Below are positions 6,796 to 16,353 of a stretch of DNA of 64,000 bases, one piece after another. A program made the translations under genes and the position numbers. How positions within the stretch are numbered: position 1 is the first letter of the stretch; each line of letters begins with the position of its first letter. The DNA is from Streptomyces sp. B21-105 (GTDB lineage: Bacteria > Actinomycetota > Actinomycetes > Streptomycetales > Streptomycetaceae), in assembly GCF_036898465.1 (NCBI RefSeq), contig NZ_JARUMJ010000001.1, forward strand, positions 4,340,001 through 4,404,000, given 5' to 3'. The notes beneath the pieces are model-generated. The model ran no database searches. It had not been told where the DNA came from and saw only the letters and a list, made by a program, of their open reading frames with translations.

Positions 6796-8163
6796 ATGCC
6801 TGTCGCCGTCCTGAGACGTGCCGTCCGAGAGACGCTCTCCGGACTGCCGCGCGAGTTCTGGTGGCTGTGGACCAGCACTCTCGTCAACCGGCTCGGCGGG
6901 TTCGTCGCGACCTTCATGGCGCTGTATCTGACCCTCGACCGCGGCTACTCCGCCTCCTACGCCGGGCTCGTGGTGTCGCTGCACGGGCTCGGCGGGGTCG
7001 TCTCGTCGCTCGGCGGCGGGGTCATGGCGGACCGGCTCGGACGGCGGCCCACGCTGCTCGTCGCCCAGACCTGCACCGCAGCCTCCGTGGCGCTGCTCGG
7101 GTTCGTGGAGCATCCGGTCGCCACCGCCGGGGTCGCCTTCCTCGTCGGGATGGCCTCCAACGCCTCCCGCCCGGCCGTGCAGGCGATGATGGCCGACATC
7201 GTGCGGCCCGAGGACCGGGTCCGCGCGTTCTCGCTGAACTACTGGGCCATCAACCTCGGATTCGCCGTCTCCTCCATGGCCGCCGGGTTCATCGCCGAGG
7301 TCAGCTACCGGGCCGGCTTCCTCCTCGAGGCGGGGATGACGCTGGTCTGCGCGGTCGTCGTCTTCCTCAAGCTGCCCGAGTCGCGGCCCGTGCAGACGGC
7401 CAAGGACGTCCACGACGGCGACTCGGTCGGGATGGGGACGGTCCTGCGCGACGGACGGTTCATGAGCGTCGTCGGGTTGTCCTTCCTCGTGGCGCTCGTC
7501 TTCCAGCAGGGCGGCGTGGGCCTGCCCGTGGCGATGGGCGCGGCCGGGTTCACGCCGGCCGACTACGGCATGGCGATCGCCGTGAACGGCGTGCTCATCG
7601 TCGTGCTGCAGATCCCCGTGACGCGGTTCATCGAGCACCGCGATCCGCGACGGCTCCTGGTGATCTCCTCGGTCCTCGCCGGGTACGGCTTCGGACTCAC
7701 CGCGTTCGCCGGGTCGGTGGGCGTCTTCGCGCTCACCGTCTGCGTGTGGACGCTGGCCGAGATCGTCAACGCGCCGACGCAGACGGGGATCGTCGTCCGG
7801 CTCTCCCCCACCCACGGCCGCGGGCGCTATCAGGGCATGTACACGCTGTCGTGGGCGGTGGCGTCCCTGGTCGCCCCGGTGATGTCCGGTGTCGTGATCG
7901 ACCGGTTCGGCGCGGAGTGGCTGTGGGGGCTGTGCGCGGTCGTCGGGACGGTGGCGGGCGCCGGGTACGCCGTGCTGATGCGGCGGCTGCCGGACGAGGA
8001 GTCCCTCGCCGCCGACGAGCCCGTCCCCGCCGACCTGCCCGTCCTCGCCGACCTGCCCGTCCTCGCCGACGGCCCCGCGACGGGGACCTCCTCCCCCGTC
8101 ACCGACAGCCCGGTCGGCGACCGGCCGGTCGGCGCCGCGAAGCCCGAGGTCGGCGCCGTCTGA
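6796..8163 (+). CDS. MFS transporter (DHA1-type exporter)
   Basis: 455 aa with about 12 hydrophobic segments. The MFS motif A is clear at residues 73-85 (GGGVMADRLGRRP), after helix 2. Further features include NASRPAVQAMMADIV in helix 4 and MSGVVIDRFGAEW near the end. The topology and motif fit drug:proton antiporters of the DHA1 family. Substrate cannot be read from sequence. The cytoplasmic tail (residues 400-455) is low-complexity and includes two perfect 18-bp repeats (8032-8067) coding DLPVLA. It converges on the DUF2000 gene. Confidence 0.85.
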   Translation: MPVAVLRRAVRETLSGLPREFWWLWTSTLVNRLGGFVATFMALYLTLDRGYSASYAGLVVSLHGLGGVVSSLGGGVMADRLGRRPTLLVAQTCTAASVALLGFVEHPVATAGVAFLVGMASNASRPAVQAMMADIVRPEDRVRAFSLNYWAINLGFAVSSMAAGFIAEVSYRAGFLLEAGMTLVCAVVVFLKLPESRPVQTAKDVHDGDSVGMGTVLRDGRFMSVVGLSFLVALVFQQGGVGLPVAMGAAGFTPADYGMAIAVNGVLIVVLQIPVTRFIEHRDPRRLLVISSVLAGYGFGLTAFAGSVGVFALTVCVWTLAEIVNAPTQTGIVVRLSPTHGRGRYQGMYTLSWAVASLVAPVMSGVVIDRFGAEWLWGLCAVVGTVAGAGYAVLMRRLPDEESLAADEPVPADLPVLADLPVLADGPATGTSSPVTDSPVGDRPVGAAKPEVGAV

Positions 8164-8191
8164 CGGGTGGGTCGCAGTGGCCTCGCGGCCG

Positions 8192-8617
8192 TCAGGAGTG
8201 CATCCGCGCCCCCTTCAACGCCTTGTCCACCGCGTTCCTCGGGCCGTACACGGCCAGCCCGACCAGGTCCAGTTCGCCGGTGGGGACGGCCCGCACGGCG
8301 GCGCGGTTGTCGCGGTCGTTGCCGGTGGTGAAGAGGTCGCTCGTGAACACCGCGCGCGGGAGGGACCGGGAGAGCACGCGCGCGTGAGCGGTCTTCAGGG
8401 TCTCCTCGGCGCCCTCGAAGACCAGCACCGGCTGCCGGAACATCGGCAGGCACGGGACGCCGTCCGCGTCCTCGTAAGGCTCCCCGATCACCTCGGGGAG
8501 CTCCGTGCCGAGTCCGCTCACCAGGAACGCGGTGACGTTCAGCCGCTGCCAGGTCTCCAGGTCCTCGCGCAGCAGGACGGCGATCTTCGTGTCGAATCGG
8601 ATGGGTTCACTGTTCAT
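8192..8617 (-). CDS. DUF2000 family protein
   Basis: 141 aa from ATG 8617 (MNSEPIRFDTKIAVLLREDL). This matches the DUF2000 family start, in which a KIA(V/I)V segment precedes LxxWQxLNVTAFLxSG. Later family landmarks are GEPYEDADG, TRDxxTTxND-like FTTGNDRDNRAAV and VGLAVYGPRNAVDKALKG. The fold is known but no biochemical role is established. A longer frame to 8743 overlaps the divergent AraC gene and is rejected. Confidence 0.8.
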   Translation of the reverse strand: MNSEPIRFDTKIAVLLREDLETWQRLNVTAFLVSGLGTELPEVIGEPYEDADGVPCLPMFRQPVLVFEGAEETLKTAHARVLSRSLPRAVFTSDLFTTGNDRDNRAAVRAVPTGELDLVGLAVYGPRNAVDKALKGARMHS

Positions 8618-8666
8618 GCGGTGAGACTGCCGATCGGCGGACGTCCCCGTCTTGTACGTTCCTTGC

Positions 8667-9506
8667 ATGGCAGCCCGGCAGGAGGTCTCCGCCTGGCGTC
8701 CGGCCGTGCGGGGCGTCGTGGAGGTCTTCCACGCCCACTTCACCGGGTACGCCTACCCGATGCACGTCCACGAGGCCTGGACGTTGCTCATCGTCGACGA
8801 CGGCGCCGTCCGCTACGACCTGGACCGGCACGAGCACGGGACGCCGCACGACACCGTCTCGCTGCTGCCGCCGCACGTGCCGCACAACGGGTCGCCGGTC
8901 ACCTCGGACGGCTTCCGCAAGCGGGTCCTGTACCTGGACGCCGGCGTGCTCGGCGAGAACCTCATCGGGGCCGCCGTCGACGCGCCCGACCTGCGTGATC
9001 CCGTGCTGCGGCGGCGGGTGGGGCAGTTGCACTCCGCGCTCGCGCGGCCCGGGGACGAGCTGGAGGCCGACAGCAGGCTGGCGCTGATCGGCGAGCGGCT
9101 GCGGGTCCATCTGCGGGACCGGCGGCGTCCCGGTCCGCCGCGCCGCGATCCCGGCCTGGCCCGCCGCCTGCGCGAACTGCTCGACGCGCGGGTCGTCGAG
9201 GGCCTGGCACTGGAGGAGGCGGCCGGGCTGGTGCGGGCCCATCCGTCGCATCTGGTGCGGGCGTTCAGCGGGGCGTACGGCATCGCCCCGCACCAGTACC
9301 TCACCGCCCGCCGCGTGAACCTGGCCCGTCGGCTCTTGCTGGACGGGCGGCCGCCGGGCGAGGTCGCTGCGGCGGCCGGGTTCTACGACCAGGCCCATCT
9401 CACCCGGCACTTCCGCAGGTTGGTGGGGGTCACACCCGGGCGGTACGGAGGCGGGGGCAGGGGAGGAGACAAAGGCGGGAGCGGGCGGAAGTCCTCCGTC
9501 CGGTGA
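8667..9506 (+). CDS. AraC family transcriptional regulator
   Basis: 279 aa. Residues 10-110 form an AraC-type cupin sensor domain (HAHFTGYAYPMHVHEAWTLL, then LLPPHVPHNGSPV). Residues about 165-265 carry the two helix-turn-helix motifs: LALEEAAGLVRAHPSHLVRA and FSGAYGIAPHQYL, then AAAAGFYDQAHLTRHFRRLV with the usual GVTPGRY end. The tail is Gly/Arg-rich. It is divergent from the DUF2000 gene with 49 bp between start codons, so it probably regulates that gene and itself. ATG 8667 was chosen; an upstream ATG at 8652 lacks a better ribosome site. Confidence 0.88.
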   Translation: MAARQEVSAWRPAVRGVVEVFHAHFTGYAYPMHVHEAWTLLIVDDGAVRYDLDRHEHGTPHDTVSLLPPHVPHNGSPVTSDGFRKRVLYLDAGVLGENLIGAAVDAPDLRDPVLRRRVGQLHSALARPGDELEADSRLALIGERLRVHLRDRRRPGPPRRDPGLARRLRELLDARVVEGLALEEAAGLVRAHPSHLVRAFSGAYGIAPHQYLTARRVNLARRLLLDGRPPGEVAAAAGFYDQAHLTRHFRRLVGVTPGRYGGGGRGGDKGGSGRKSSVR

Positions 9507-9594
9507 CGGCGGCCCGCTCCCCGCGTTGCCTCGCCCCACGTGGCTCATCCCGCCCGGCCCGGCCCACCCGGCTCTACCGACCGCGCCGTCCGGG

Positions 9595-10119
9595 TCAGCC
9601 GGTCGCCGCGTCCTCCGGGTCGGTCGGGCGCTGGGTCAGGTGGGCGAAGGCGTCCAGGTTGCGTGTCGACTCGCCCCGGGAGACCCGCCACTCGTACTCC
9701 CGGCGGATGGCGCTCGCGAACCCGAGCTCCAGCAGCGTGTTGAACGCGCCGTCGGCCGCCTCGAGGACCTGGCCCATGAGGCGGTCGATCTCGTCGGCGG
9801 TGACGGTGGCGAGGGGCAGCCGGGCGGTGACGTAGACGTCGCCGAGCGGGTCGACGGCGTAACTCACCCCGTACAGCTTGAGGTTGCGTTCCAGGAGCCA
9901 GCGGTGGACGCCGGCCTCGTTCTCGTCGGGATGGCGGACGACGAACGCGTTCAGGGAGAGGGAGTGGCGGCCCACGATGAGGGAGACGGTCGTCTTGAGC
10001 TTGCGGGCGCCGGGGAGTTGGACCACGTAGGAGCCGGGCGACGGGCTCTCCCACTCCAGCTCCGCGTCCTTCAGGAAGTCCTCGATGACCTGCGCGGCCG
10101 TCTTCTCCACGTCACCCAT
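9595..10119 (-). CDS. YbjN domain protein
   Basis: 174 aa from ATG 10119 ([20 protein letters not shown]). It contains a YbjN-type alpha/beta domain: a [15 protein letters not shown] strand pair, [20 protein letters not shown], and [20 protein letters not shown]. The start codon lies inside the last codons of mshA (overlap 10112-10119), so the two are translationally coupled. YbjN proteins are structurally similar to type III secretion chaperones and their role here is unknown. Adjacency to mshA is conserved in Streptomyces. Confidence 0.82.
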   Translation of the reverse strand: MGDVEKTAAQVIEDFLKDAELEWESPSPGSYVVQLPGARKLKTTVSLIVGRHSLSLNAFVVRHPDENEAGVHRWLLERNLKLYGVSYAVDPLGDVYVTARLPLATVTADEIDRLMGQVLEAADGAFNTLLELGFASAIRREYEWRVSRGESTRNLDAFAHLTQRPTDPEDAATG

Positions 10120-11446
10120 GCTCGGAGCGTACGCCACGGCGGTGGGCCTGGGCCGCGGCCGCGTAGACGTCCGCGGTGGCGGCGGCGGCGGTGTCCCAGC
10201 CGAAGGACTGGGCGTGCGCGGCGGCGGCCGCGCCCATGCGGGCGGGGAGTTCGGGGCCGTCGGCGAAACGCTCGAGCACGCGCGCGTAGCGGGCCGGATC
10301 GTGGCCCTGCACCAGGAAGCCCGTCTCGCCGTCGCGGACGGCCACCGGGAGGCCGCCGACCGCGGCCGCGAGGACGGGGGTCCCGGCCGCCTGCGCCTCT
10401 ATGGCGACCAGGCCGAAGGACTCGCTGTAGGAGGGGACGACCAGCAGCGACGCCGCCCGGAACCAGTCCGCGAGCTTTTCCTGGCCGACCGGCGGCCGGA
10501 ACCGTACGACGTCGGCGACGCCGAGCCGTGCGGCCAGCTTCTGCAGCCCCTCCGGTTTGGCGAGGCCGCTGCCGCTGGGGCCGCCGACGATCGGCACGAC
10601 GATGCGGGAGCGGAGCTCGGGGCGCTCGTCGAGCAGGACGGCGACGGCGCGCAGCAGGACGTCCGGAGCCTTCAGCGGCTGGATGCGCCCCGCGAAGAGG
10701 GGGATCAGGGCGTCCTGGGGCAGGCCCAGGCGGGCGCGGGCGGCGGCGCGGCCGTCCGCGGGGCGGAAGCGGTCGAGGTTGACGCCGGGGTGCACGACGG
10801 CGACCTTGCCGGGGTCGGCGTGGTAGTGGTGGGCGAGTTCCTCGGCCTCCTCCGTCGTGTTGGCGATGAGGCGGTCCGCGGCGACGACGATCTGGGTCTC
10901 GCCGATGACGCGGGCGGCGGGCTCGGGCGTGTCGCCGTCGGCCAGGTTGGCGTTCTTGACCTTGGCCATGGTGTGCATGGCGTGCACGAGCGGTGCGCCC
11001 CAGCGCTGGGCGGCCAGCCAGCCCACGTGGCCGGAGAGCCAGTAGTGCGAGTGCACGAGGTCGTAGTAGCCGGGGCGGTGGCCCGCCCAGGCCTGCATCA
11101 CCCCGTGCGTGAAGGCGCACAGCTGGGCCGGCAGGTCCTCCTTGGCGAGGCCTTCGTAGGGGCCCGCGTCGACGTGCCGGACGAGGACCCCGGGGGCCAG
11201 CTCGACGACGGGCGGCAGGCCGCCGGTCGTCGCGCGCGTGAAGATCTCGACCTCGATGTTGATCGCGGCGAGGCGCTGCGCGAGCTCGACGATGTAGACG
11301 TTCATGCCTCCGGCGTCGCCGGTGCCGGGCTGGTGGAGCGGGGAGGTGTGGACGGAGAGCATCGCGACGCGGCGGGGACGGCGGTGGAGTCTGAGCCGCG
11401 GCGGCGCGGTCTGAGAGCGACGCCCGAGCTTGTTGACGTAGCTCAC
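10112..11446 (-). CDS. mshA: D-inositol-3-phosphate glycosyltransferase, mycothiol step 1
   Basis: 444 aa from GTG 11446, preceded by GAGGAGGACC. MshA joins UDP-GlcNAc to 1L-myo-inositol 1-phosphate, the first step of mycothiol synthesis, in the cytoplasm. It is a GT-B, GT4 enzyme. Evidence: [20 protein letters not shown] then [15 protein letters not shown] in the acceptor domain, [50 protein letters not shown], and [20 protein letters not shown], the donor-binding EX7E-type motif. Length and sequence are close to Streptomyces MshA throughout. The longer frame to 11533 has no support. Confidence 0.95.
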   Translation of the reverse strand: MSYVNKLGRRSQTAPPRLRLHRRPRRVAMLSVHTSPLHQPGTGDAGGMNVYIVELAQRLAAINIEVEIFTRATTGGLPPVVELAPGVLVRHVDAGPYEGLAKEDLPAQLCAFTHGVMQAWAGHRPGYYDLVHSHYWLSGHVGWLAAQRWGAPLVHAMHTMAKVKNANLADGDTPEPAARVIGETQIVVAADRLIANTTEEAEELAHHYHADPGKVAVVHPGVNLDRFRPADGRAAARARLGLPQDALIPLFAGRIQPLKAPDVLLRAVAVLLDERPELRSRIVVPIVGGPSGSGLAKPEGLQKLAARLGVADVVRFRPPVGQEKLADWFRAASLLVVPSYSESFGLVAIEAQAAGTPVLAAAVGGLPVAVRDGETGFLVQGHDPARYARVLERFADGPELPARMGAAAAAHAQSFGWDTAAAATADVYAAAAQAHRRGVRSEHG

Positions 11447-11650
11447 GTGGCGGTCCTCCTCGCTGCGGGCATGCCTGAGGGAGGGTGTGGGGCGCCCTCC
11501 ACGGAGCTGCAACCCGGACGGGCACATTCCCATTCCGGCGCGTCCCGCGACGGCGGCGTTTTTTGCCCAGCCATTACCGTCCCTCGCTCAACCGTTCGAC
11601 CGCGTTCCGCGTGGGCTCCCGCGTGGGACATCCCGCGCGGCCGCACCGCA

Positions 11651-11656
11651 TACCCT
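11651..11656 (+). promoter_or_regulatory. -10 element TACCCT, probable leaderless promoter
   Basis: TACCCT lies 7 nt before the ATG at 11664 with no ribosome binding site between, as in actinobacterial leaderless genes. Confidence 0.5.
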
Positions 11657-11663
11657 CGTAGGC

Positions 11664-12482
11664 ATGACGTCCCGCGCCCCGACCCGCCCCGTGGGCGCGG
11701 TCACGCGCGGCACGACGAACCCCAACCGGCTGCGCCGCATGGACCGCTGGATCGCCGCGACACACGGCCACGACCTGCGCCGGGCCGCCGATCCCGTCGC
11801 CGTCGACCTCGGTTACGGGGCCGCGCCCTGGACCGCCGTCGAGCTGCTGGAGCGACTGCGTTCCGTCGCGCCACGCGCGCGTGTCGTCGGCGTCGAGATC
11901 GAACCGGCCCGGGTGGCGGCCGCGCGGCCGTACGAGCGGGCGGGGCTGGTCTTCCGGCACGGCGGGTTCGAGATCCCGGTCCCCCAGCGGCCGCACCTGG
12001 TGCGCGCCGCCAACGTGCTGCGCCAGTACGACGAGGGCGAGGTCGCCGCGGTCTGGCGGCGGCTGTGCGGGCGGCTCGCGCCGGCCGATCCGGTGACCGG
12101 GTTCCGCGGCGGCCTGCTCGTCGAGGGGACCTGCGACGAGATCGGGCGCCGGCACGTGTGGGTGGCGCTGGGACCGGAAGGGCCCCGCACGGTCACGTTC
12201 GCGACCCGGCTGGGCTCCCTTCGGCGCCCCTCGGACCTCGCGGAGCGGCTGCCCAAGGCCCTGATCCACCGCAACGTGCCGGGCGAGCCCGTGCACGCCT
12301 TCCTGCGCGACTTCGACCGCGCCTGGGCGGCCGCCGCGCCGTACGCGTCGTACGGCGCCCGGCAGCGGTGGATGCGCTCGGTACGGGACCTGACGGCCGA
12401 CTGGCCGGTGACGGACGGCCCGACGCGCTGGCGGCAGGGCGAGGTGACGGTGCGGTGGGCGGCGCTGGCGCCGCGGGACTGA
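11664..12482 (+). CDS. Class I SAM-dependent methyltransferase-like protein
   Basis: 272 aa from ATG 11664. The nucleotide-binding motif is VAVDLGYGAAPWTAVELLER at residues 45-64, with VVGVEIEPARV as motif II (acidic residue E at the end of strand 2) and RAANVLRQYDEGEV further on. A GXGXXP-like loop of this kind is typical of Rossmann methyltransferases with DLGYGxxPxT. Substrate unknown. A conserved gene next to mshA in Streptomyces. It is divergent from mshA with a 217-bp spacer. Confidence 0.8.
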   Translation: MTSRAPTRPVGAVTRGTTNPNRLRRMDRWIAATHGHDLRRAADPVAVDLGYGAAPWTAVELLERLRSVAPRARVVGVEIEPARVAAARPYERAGLVFRHGGFEIPVPQRPHLVRAANVLRQYDEGEVAAVWRRLCGRLAPADPVTGFRGGLLVEGTCDEIGRRHVWVALGPEGPRTVTFATRLGSLRRPSDLAERLPKALIHRNVPGEPVHAFLRDFDRAWAAAAPYASYGARQRWMRSVRDLTADWPVTDGPTRWRQGEVTVRWAALAPRD

Positions 12483-12819
12483 CGGCAACTCCCCTGGCGT
12501 GGCCGAGACACAGGGCGCAGGGCCGTCGCCGCCGGACGACCAGCGGGCGGCCACCGGCGATCGCCTGGCGACCAGCGGCCGGGCAGCAGGCGACCAACCG
12601 GGCAACCAGCCGGGCGACGGGGTCCCCCCGACACCCCCGGGAACGATCTCCGTGAGTCGTTCGTCACACAGGCGGGGAGAGTGAATGCGGGGGCGGGCAG
12701 GAGGGGAAGGACTGCCGATGCCGGTTCTGTCGTCACCTCTGTAGTTTTCGGCCGTGACGTGGCACGATCCCCCGAGCACCATAAGTTACTGACGGTTAAT
12801 CACGCATGGGGGACGGGGT
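12483..12819. other. Gene-free spacer before the NlpC/P60 gene
   Basis: 337 bases. The left half is GC-rich with short imperfect repeats of GGCGACCAGC type. From about 12735 it is less GC-rich and probably contains the promoter. I looked for a c-di-AMP (ydaO) riboswitch, common before Streptomyces wall-hydrolase genes, and did not recognise one. Confidence 0.5.
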
Positions 12820-13917
12820 ATGGGAACGGGCAAGCGCGGCCTGCTCGCGGCAGCTGTGACCGTGGTCTGCGCGGTCACCGTGCTGGGGGCGCCCGGCACG
12901 GCGTTCGCCAGCCCGAACCCCACGCCAACGCCTGCGCCGTCGGCGGGTTCGTCGGCCCCCGCGCTTCCCTCGACCGCCACCAACAAGGACCTCGAGGCCG
13001 TCCGCACCCAGCTCGAAGCGCTCTACCACGACGCCGCGGTGGCCACCGACGCCTACAACGCGGCCGAGGAAGCGGCGCAGAAGCAGTCCGCGGAGATCGT
13101 CGAGCTGGCGAAGAAGATCGTCGCGGGCCAGAAGAAGCTGGACGATCTCAAGGACCGCGCCGGTGCCGCCGCCCGCGCCCAGTACCGCACGGGCGGCCTG
13201 CCCGACGAGGCGCAGCTGATGCTGAGCAACGATCCGTCGGAGTTCCTCGACGGCGCGGGCCGGGTCCGTCAGGGGCAGCGCGCGACCAAGGGCCTCATCG
13301 GTCAACTGACCCAGACCCAGCAGGACTTGGAGCAGTACTCCAAGGACGCCTCCACTCAGTGGCAGAAGCTGGAGGCGGGCCGCAAGACCAAGGCGGCGGC
13401 CCAGAAGAAGATCGAGAAGCAGATCGCCGCGGCGGAGAAGCTCGAGGCGCAGCTGGAGAAGAAGGAGAAGGAGCGCCTCGAGCAACTGGAGGCTCAGGTC
13501 GCGCAGAAGGCGCAGAGCGCCTGGCTGGACACCGGGATCCTCAAGGAGATCGACAGCGCGGCGTCCCTGAAGGGCAGGGCGGCCGTGCAGTTCGCCACCG
13601 CCCAGATGGGCAAGCCGTACGTGTGGGGCGCCGAGGGCCCGAAGAGCTTCGACTGCTCCGGCCTGACCTCCGAGGCCTGGAAGAGCGCCGGACAGCCGAT
13701 ACCCCGCACCTCGCAGGAACAGTGGAAGCAGTTGCCGCACGTCGCCGTCGAGGACATGCGCCCCGGCGACCTGATCATCTACTTCAGCGACGCCAGCCAC
13801 GTCGCGATGTACGTGGGCGACGGCTCGATCATCCACGCCCCGCGCCCGGGCCGCACCGTCACGCTCGCGGGAGCGGGCACGATGCCGATCCTCGGGGTCG
13901 TCCGGCCGGACGCGTGA
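12820..13917 (+). CDS. Secreted NlpC/P60 peptidoglycan hydrolase
   Basis: 365 aa. Signal peptide residues 1-30 ending TAFA, with mature start SPNPTP. Residues 33-53 are a Pro/Ser/Ala linker. Residues 55-235 are two long coiled-coil stretches rich in Lys/Glu/Ala. Residues 250-365 are the NlpC/P60 endopeptidase domain with catalytic Cys279 in FDCSGL, His327 in DASHVAMY and a third polar residue at His339. It cleaves D-Glu to diamino-acid bonds in wall peptides. This N-terminal coiled coil plus NlpC layout is that of RipA-like and Streptomyces SwlC-like hydrolases, in which the coil restrains activity. Start ATG 12820 follows GGGGGACGGGG. Confidence 0.93.
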   Translation: MGTGKRGLLAAAVTVVCAVTVLGAPGTAFASPNPTPTPAPSAGSSAPALPSTATNKDLEAVRTQLEALYHDAAVATDAYNAAEEAAQKQSAEIVELAKKIVAGQKKLDDLKDRAGAAARAQYRTGGLPDEAQLMLSNDPSEFLDGAGRVRQGQRATKGLIGQLTQTQQDLEQYSKDASTQWQKLEAGRKTKAAAQKKIEKQIAAAEKLEAQLEKKEKERLEQLEAQVAQKAQSAWLDTGILKEIDSAASLKGRAAVQFATAQMGKPYVWGAEGPKSFDCSGLTSEAWKSAGQPIPRTSQEQWKQLPHVAVEDMRPGDLIIYFSDASHVAMYVGDGSIIHAPRPGRTVTLAGAGTMPILGVVRPDA

Positions 13918-14165
13918 CCTCACCCGTGTGACCCAGGGCACCTCCGCCTGCGGCCGGGCACGGGGGCGACGTGACGTTCGTCATTCCCTTCCGGGCATCG
14001 GCCTGTCCAACTGCGGTAGGTAACGCGGCATATGACAGGGGCCTGAGATCAAGCTGCGTTCCGTACGCCATTCCGTTGCAGCGCCTTCTGCCGCTATGGT
14101 CCCCGTCGGTGGGTCGAGGTCCCTCGCCCCACCGTGCCCTCGGGGGGAGGGAAGGAACCAGGACG

Positions 14166-15692
14166 ATGCCCGTACCCGTACCGCGGCAGAGAGCGATCCC
14201 GGCCGTGGAAAGTGGTCAGGCGCAGGCCGTGTCCGCAGTCGGCGGCCCCTCGGAGAATGAAGCCGGTCGCCGGGAAGAGCAGGCCTGTCGCAACGAGACG
14301 ACGGTGGCGCACGACGCCGTCCCCTCCGGCGCGCAGCAAAACCCGCAGGGCGAAACGCTCAACGTTCCGCCCGTGGACGGCGTCCACCACGGCGTGAGCA
14401 CCGCAGGGCTGAGCACCGCAGGCGTGAGCACCGCAGGCGTGAGCAATGCAGCCGTGAGCAATGCAGCCGTGAGCGCGCTCGGCATCACCGCGCCCGGTGC
14501 GGGCACCGCGCACACGCCCCTCACGCTGCTGCTGATCGAGGACGACCCCACGGCCGCGCCGATCTTCCGCGACCTCCCCGACTCGGACGGCAGGCCGATC
14601 CGGGTGCGCACCGCCCGCAACCTCACCGAGGCCGAGCGGCTGCTCACCGACGACGTGCACTGCATCCTGCTGGACATCGCGCTGCCCGTGCCGGGCCGCA
14701 CGTCCGCGGCCGCCGGCGACGACGAGCTCGCCGTGCTGCGGCACGTGCTGCGGCTCGCTCCCCGCCACGCCGTGCTCGCGCTCACCGCATCCGGCGACGC
14801 CGAGCGCGGCGCCGAGGCCGTGCGCGTGGGCGCACAGGACTACCTCTTCAAGGACGAGCTGGACGGCCGTCTGCTGAGCCGCGCCATCCGGTACGCGGTG
14901 GAGCGGAAGCGTTCCGACACGGCTGAGCGGCGGCTCGCCGAGGGCAAGCTGCGCGCGCAGGAGAACGCCCGCCTGGAGCGCGGCCTGCTGCCCACGCCGC
15001 TGCTGGAGGGCTCCCCGCTGCGGTTCGCCGCCCGCTACCGCCCCGGCCGCTCGCGCGCCCTGCTCGGCGGCGACTTCTACGACACCGTCCGCACGCCCGA
15101 CGGCACCGTGCACGCCATGATCGGCGACGTCTGCGGGCACGGTCCGGACGAGGCCGCGCTCGGGGTGGAGCTGCGCATCGCCTGGCGGGCGCTGACCCTG
15201 GCGGGCCTGTGCGGGGACGAGCTGCTGAACACGCTCCAGCAGGTGCTGGAACACGAGCGCGACGACGACGAGATCTTCGCGACGCTGTGCACGGTGGACA
15301 TCGCGCCCGACGGCCGCCGGGCGGGCCTCTGCCTGGCCGGCCACCCGGCGCCGCTGATCGCCCGCCCGGACCGGCCCGCGCGTCTGCTGCCGTACGACAA
15401 CAACGGCCCCGCTCTCGGCCTGCTGCCGGGTGCCCGCTGGCCGCGGATGCAGGTCGAGCTGGGCGCGGAGTGGAGCCTGATGCTGTACACCGACGGCCTC
15501 ATCGAGGGGCGGATCGGCGAGGGCAGGGAACGGCTCGGCCAGGACGGCATGGTGGAGATGATCCGCCGCCAGCTCGCCGAGGGGCTCAGCGGGGAGGCGC
15601 TGCTGCGCGCCGCGGTGAGCGAGGTACGCGAACTCAACGGGGGCGAGCTGACGGACGACGTCGCGGTCGTCCTGCTGGACCGGGTGCCGTAG
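14166..15692 (+). CDS. Receiver domain plus PP2C (SpoIIE) phosphatase
   Basis: 508 aa from ATG 14166, preceded by GGGGGAGGGAAGGA. Residues 1-115 are disordered and include five to six tandem VSTAG/VSNAA pentapeptides (77-104). Residues 118-240 are a response-regulator receiver with D125/D126 and phosphoacceptor D170, TASGD and K in LFKDEL. Residues 275-508 are a PP2C/SpoIIE phosphatase with metal-binding GGDFYD, GDVCGHG, LYTDGLIE and ELTDDVAVVLL. This RsbU/RssB-like layout dephosphorylates anti-anti-sigma factors in response to a sensor kinase. No kinase or anti-anti-sigma gene is adjacent. Confidence 0.92.
   Translation: MPVPVPRQRAIPAVESGQAQAVSAVGGPSENEAGRREEQACRNETTVAHDAVPSGAQQNPQGETLNVPPVDGVHHGVSTAGLSTAGVSTAGVSNAAVSNAAVSALGITAPGAGTAHTPLTLLLIEDDPTAAPIFRDLPDSDGRPIRVRTARNLTEAERLLTDDVHCILLDIALPVPGRTSAAAGDDELAVLRHVLRLAPRHAVLALTASGDAERGAEAVRVGAQDYLFKDELDGRLLSRAIRYAVERKRSDTAERRLAEGKLRAQENARLERGLLPTPLLEGSPLRFAARYRPGRSRALLGGDFYDTVRTPDGTVHAMIGDVCGHGPDEAALGVELRIAWRALTLAGLCGDELLNTLQQVLEHERDDDEIFATLCTVDIAPDGRRAGLCLAGHPAPLIARPDRPARLLPYDNNGPALGLLPGARWPRMQVELGAEWSLMLYTDGLIEGRIGEGRERLGQDGMVEMIRRQLAEGLSGEALLRAAVSEVRELNGGELTDDVAVVLLDRVP
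14394..14483 (+). repeat. 15-bp tandem repeats in REC-PP2C gene
   Basis: GTGAGCACCGCAGGC-type units start at 14394, 14409, 14424, 14439, 14454 and, partially, 14469. Two variants exist (ACCGCAGG and AATGCAGC), each duplicated, so expansion was recent and stepwise. Being a multiple of three, it keeps the frame. Confidence 0.9.
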
Positions 15693-15790
15693 AAGGACGC
15701 GGGACGCGCCGCCGCGCGGCACCCTGCGCGCCGCGCGCCCACTACTGCGCCCACTGCTGTGCCTGCTGCCGCGCGTGGTACGTGATGTCT

Positions 15791-15838
15791 GGTGCGGGAC
15801 CGGCCTGGTGCGGGACCGGCCTGGTGCGGGACCGGCCT
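15791..15838. repeat. Three perfect 16-bp repeats at the DUF2516 gene stop
   Basis: GGTGCGGGACCGGCCT is present three times without mismatch (15791, 15807, 15823). The last copy abuts the DUF2516 gene stop codon (15837-15839). Confidence 0.95.
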
Positions 15839-16172
15839 AGCGTCCGCCGTTGTACGGGCCGTACGGGCCGTCACTGCTGCTTCCGCCGCGCCGGCGGCCC
15901 CAGCCGCCGCCCGAGACCTGCCGGAGGGCCGGACGGACGTCCACGAAGAAGACGATCGAGGCGACGAGGCCCGCGAGCTGCAGGAAGAGCATCGGCACCA
16001 GAAGGTTCACCGCGACCGCGATGCCGAGGATGATCAGCCAGAAGCCCTTGTTCTGCTTGTCGGCGGCGCGGTACGCGTCGTCACGGAACAGCGCGGCCAT
16101 CACCAGTGCCACCACGGCGAAAGCCAACATGGCGAGGTAGAGCAGCCACATCAGCCCCGCGAAGCCTGCCAT
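15837..16172 (-). CDS. DUF2516 membrane protein
   Basis: 111 aa from ATG 16172 (GTG 16190 is also possible). Three hydrophobic helices: residues 1-25, 45-62 and 65-83, with the polar DDAYRAADKQNKGFW loop typical of DUF2516. The C-terminus is Gly/Arg-rich ending GPYGPYNGGR. Role unknown. In actinobacteria this family commonly follows hbhA, as here, and mycobacteria show the same order (regulator, hbhA, small membrane protein), so the three may act together at the envelope. Confidence 0.82.
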   Translation of the reverse strand: MAGFAGLMWLLYLAMLAFAVVALVMAALFRDDAYRAADKQNKGFWLIILGIAVAVNLLVPMLFLQLAGLVASIVFFVDVRPALRQVSGGGWGRRRGGSSSDGPYGPYNGGR

Positions 16173-16277
16173 CAGCACAACGCCCACCACCTGATTCGAC
16201 GCGTCTCGTCCCGGACTCGACCTGCTCGTGTCCTACGCGGTCACCGTACCCGCAACCACGCTTCCGCTACCCGTACA

Positions 16278-16310
16278 ACGGGCCGGGCACCTCGTCAGTG
16301 CCCGGCCCGT
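16278..16310. terminator. Hairpin downstream of hbhA-like gene
   Basis: Perfect 13-bp inverted repeat (16278-16290 with 16298-16310), 7-nt loop, 44 bp after the hbhA-like stop codon. Confidence 0.65.
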
Positions 16311-16353
16311 GTCCGTATGTCGTCTTCTGCCGTGTCCGTCCCGGCCGTCGGTC

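Noticed and set aside
12483..12819. c-di-AMP riboswitch before the NlpC/P60 gene
   Set aside because: Looked for because it is common before such genes; no matching conserved blocks were seen.
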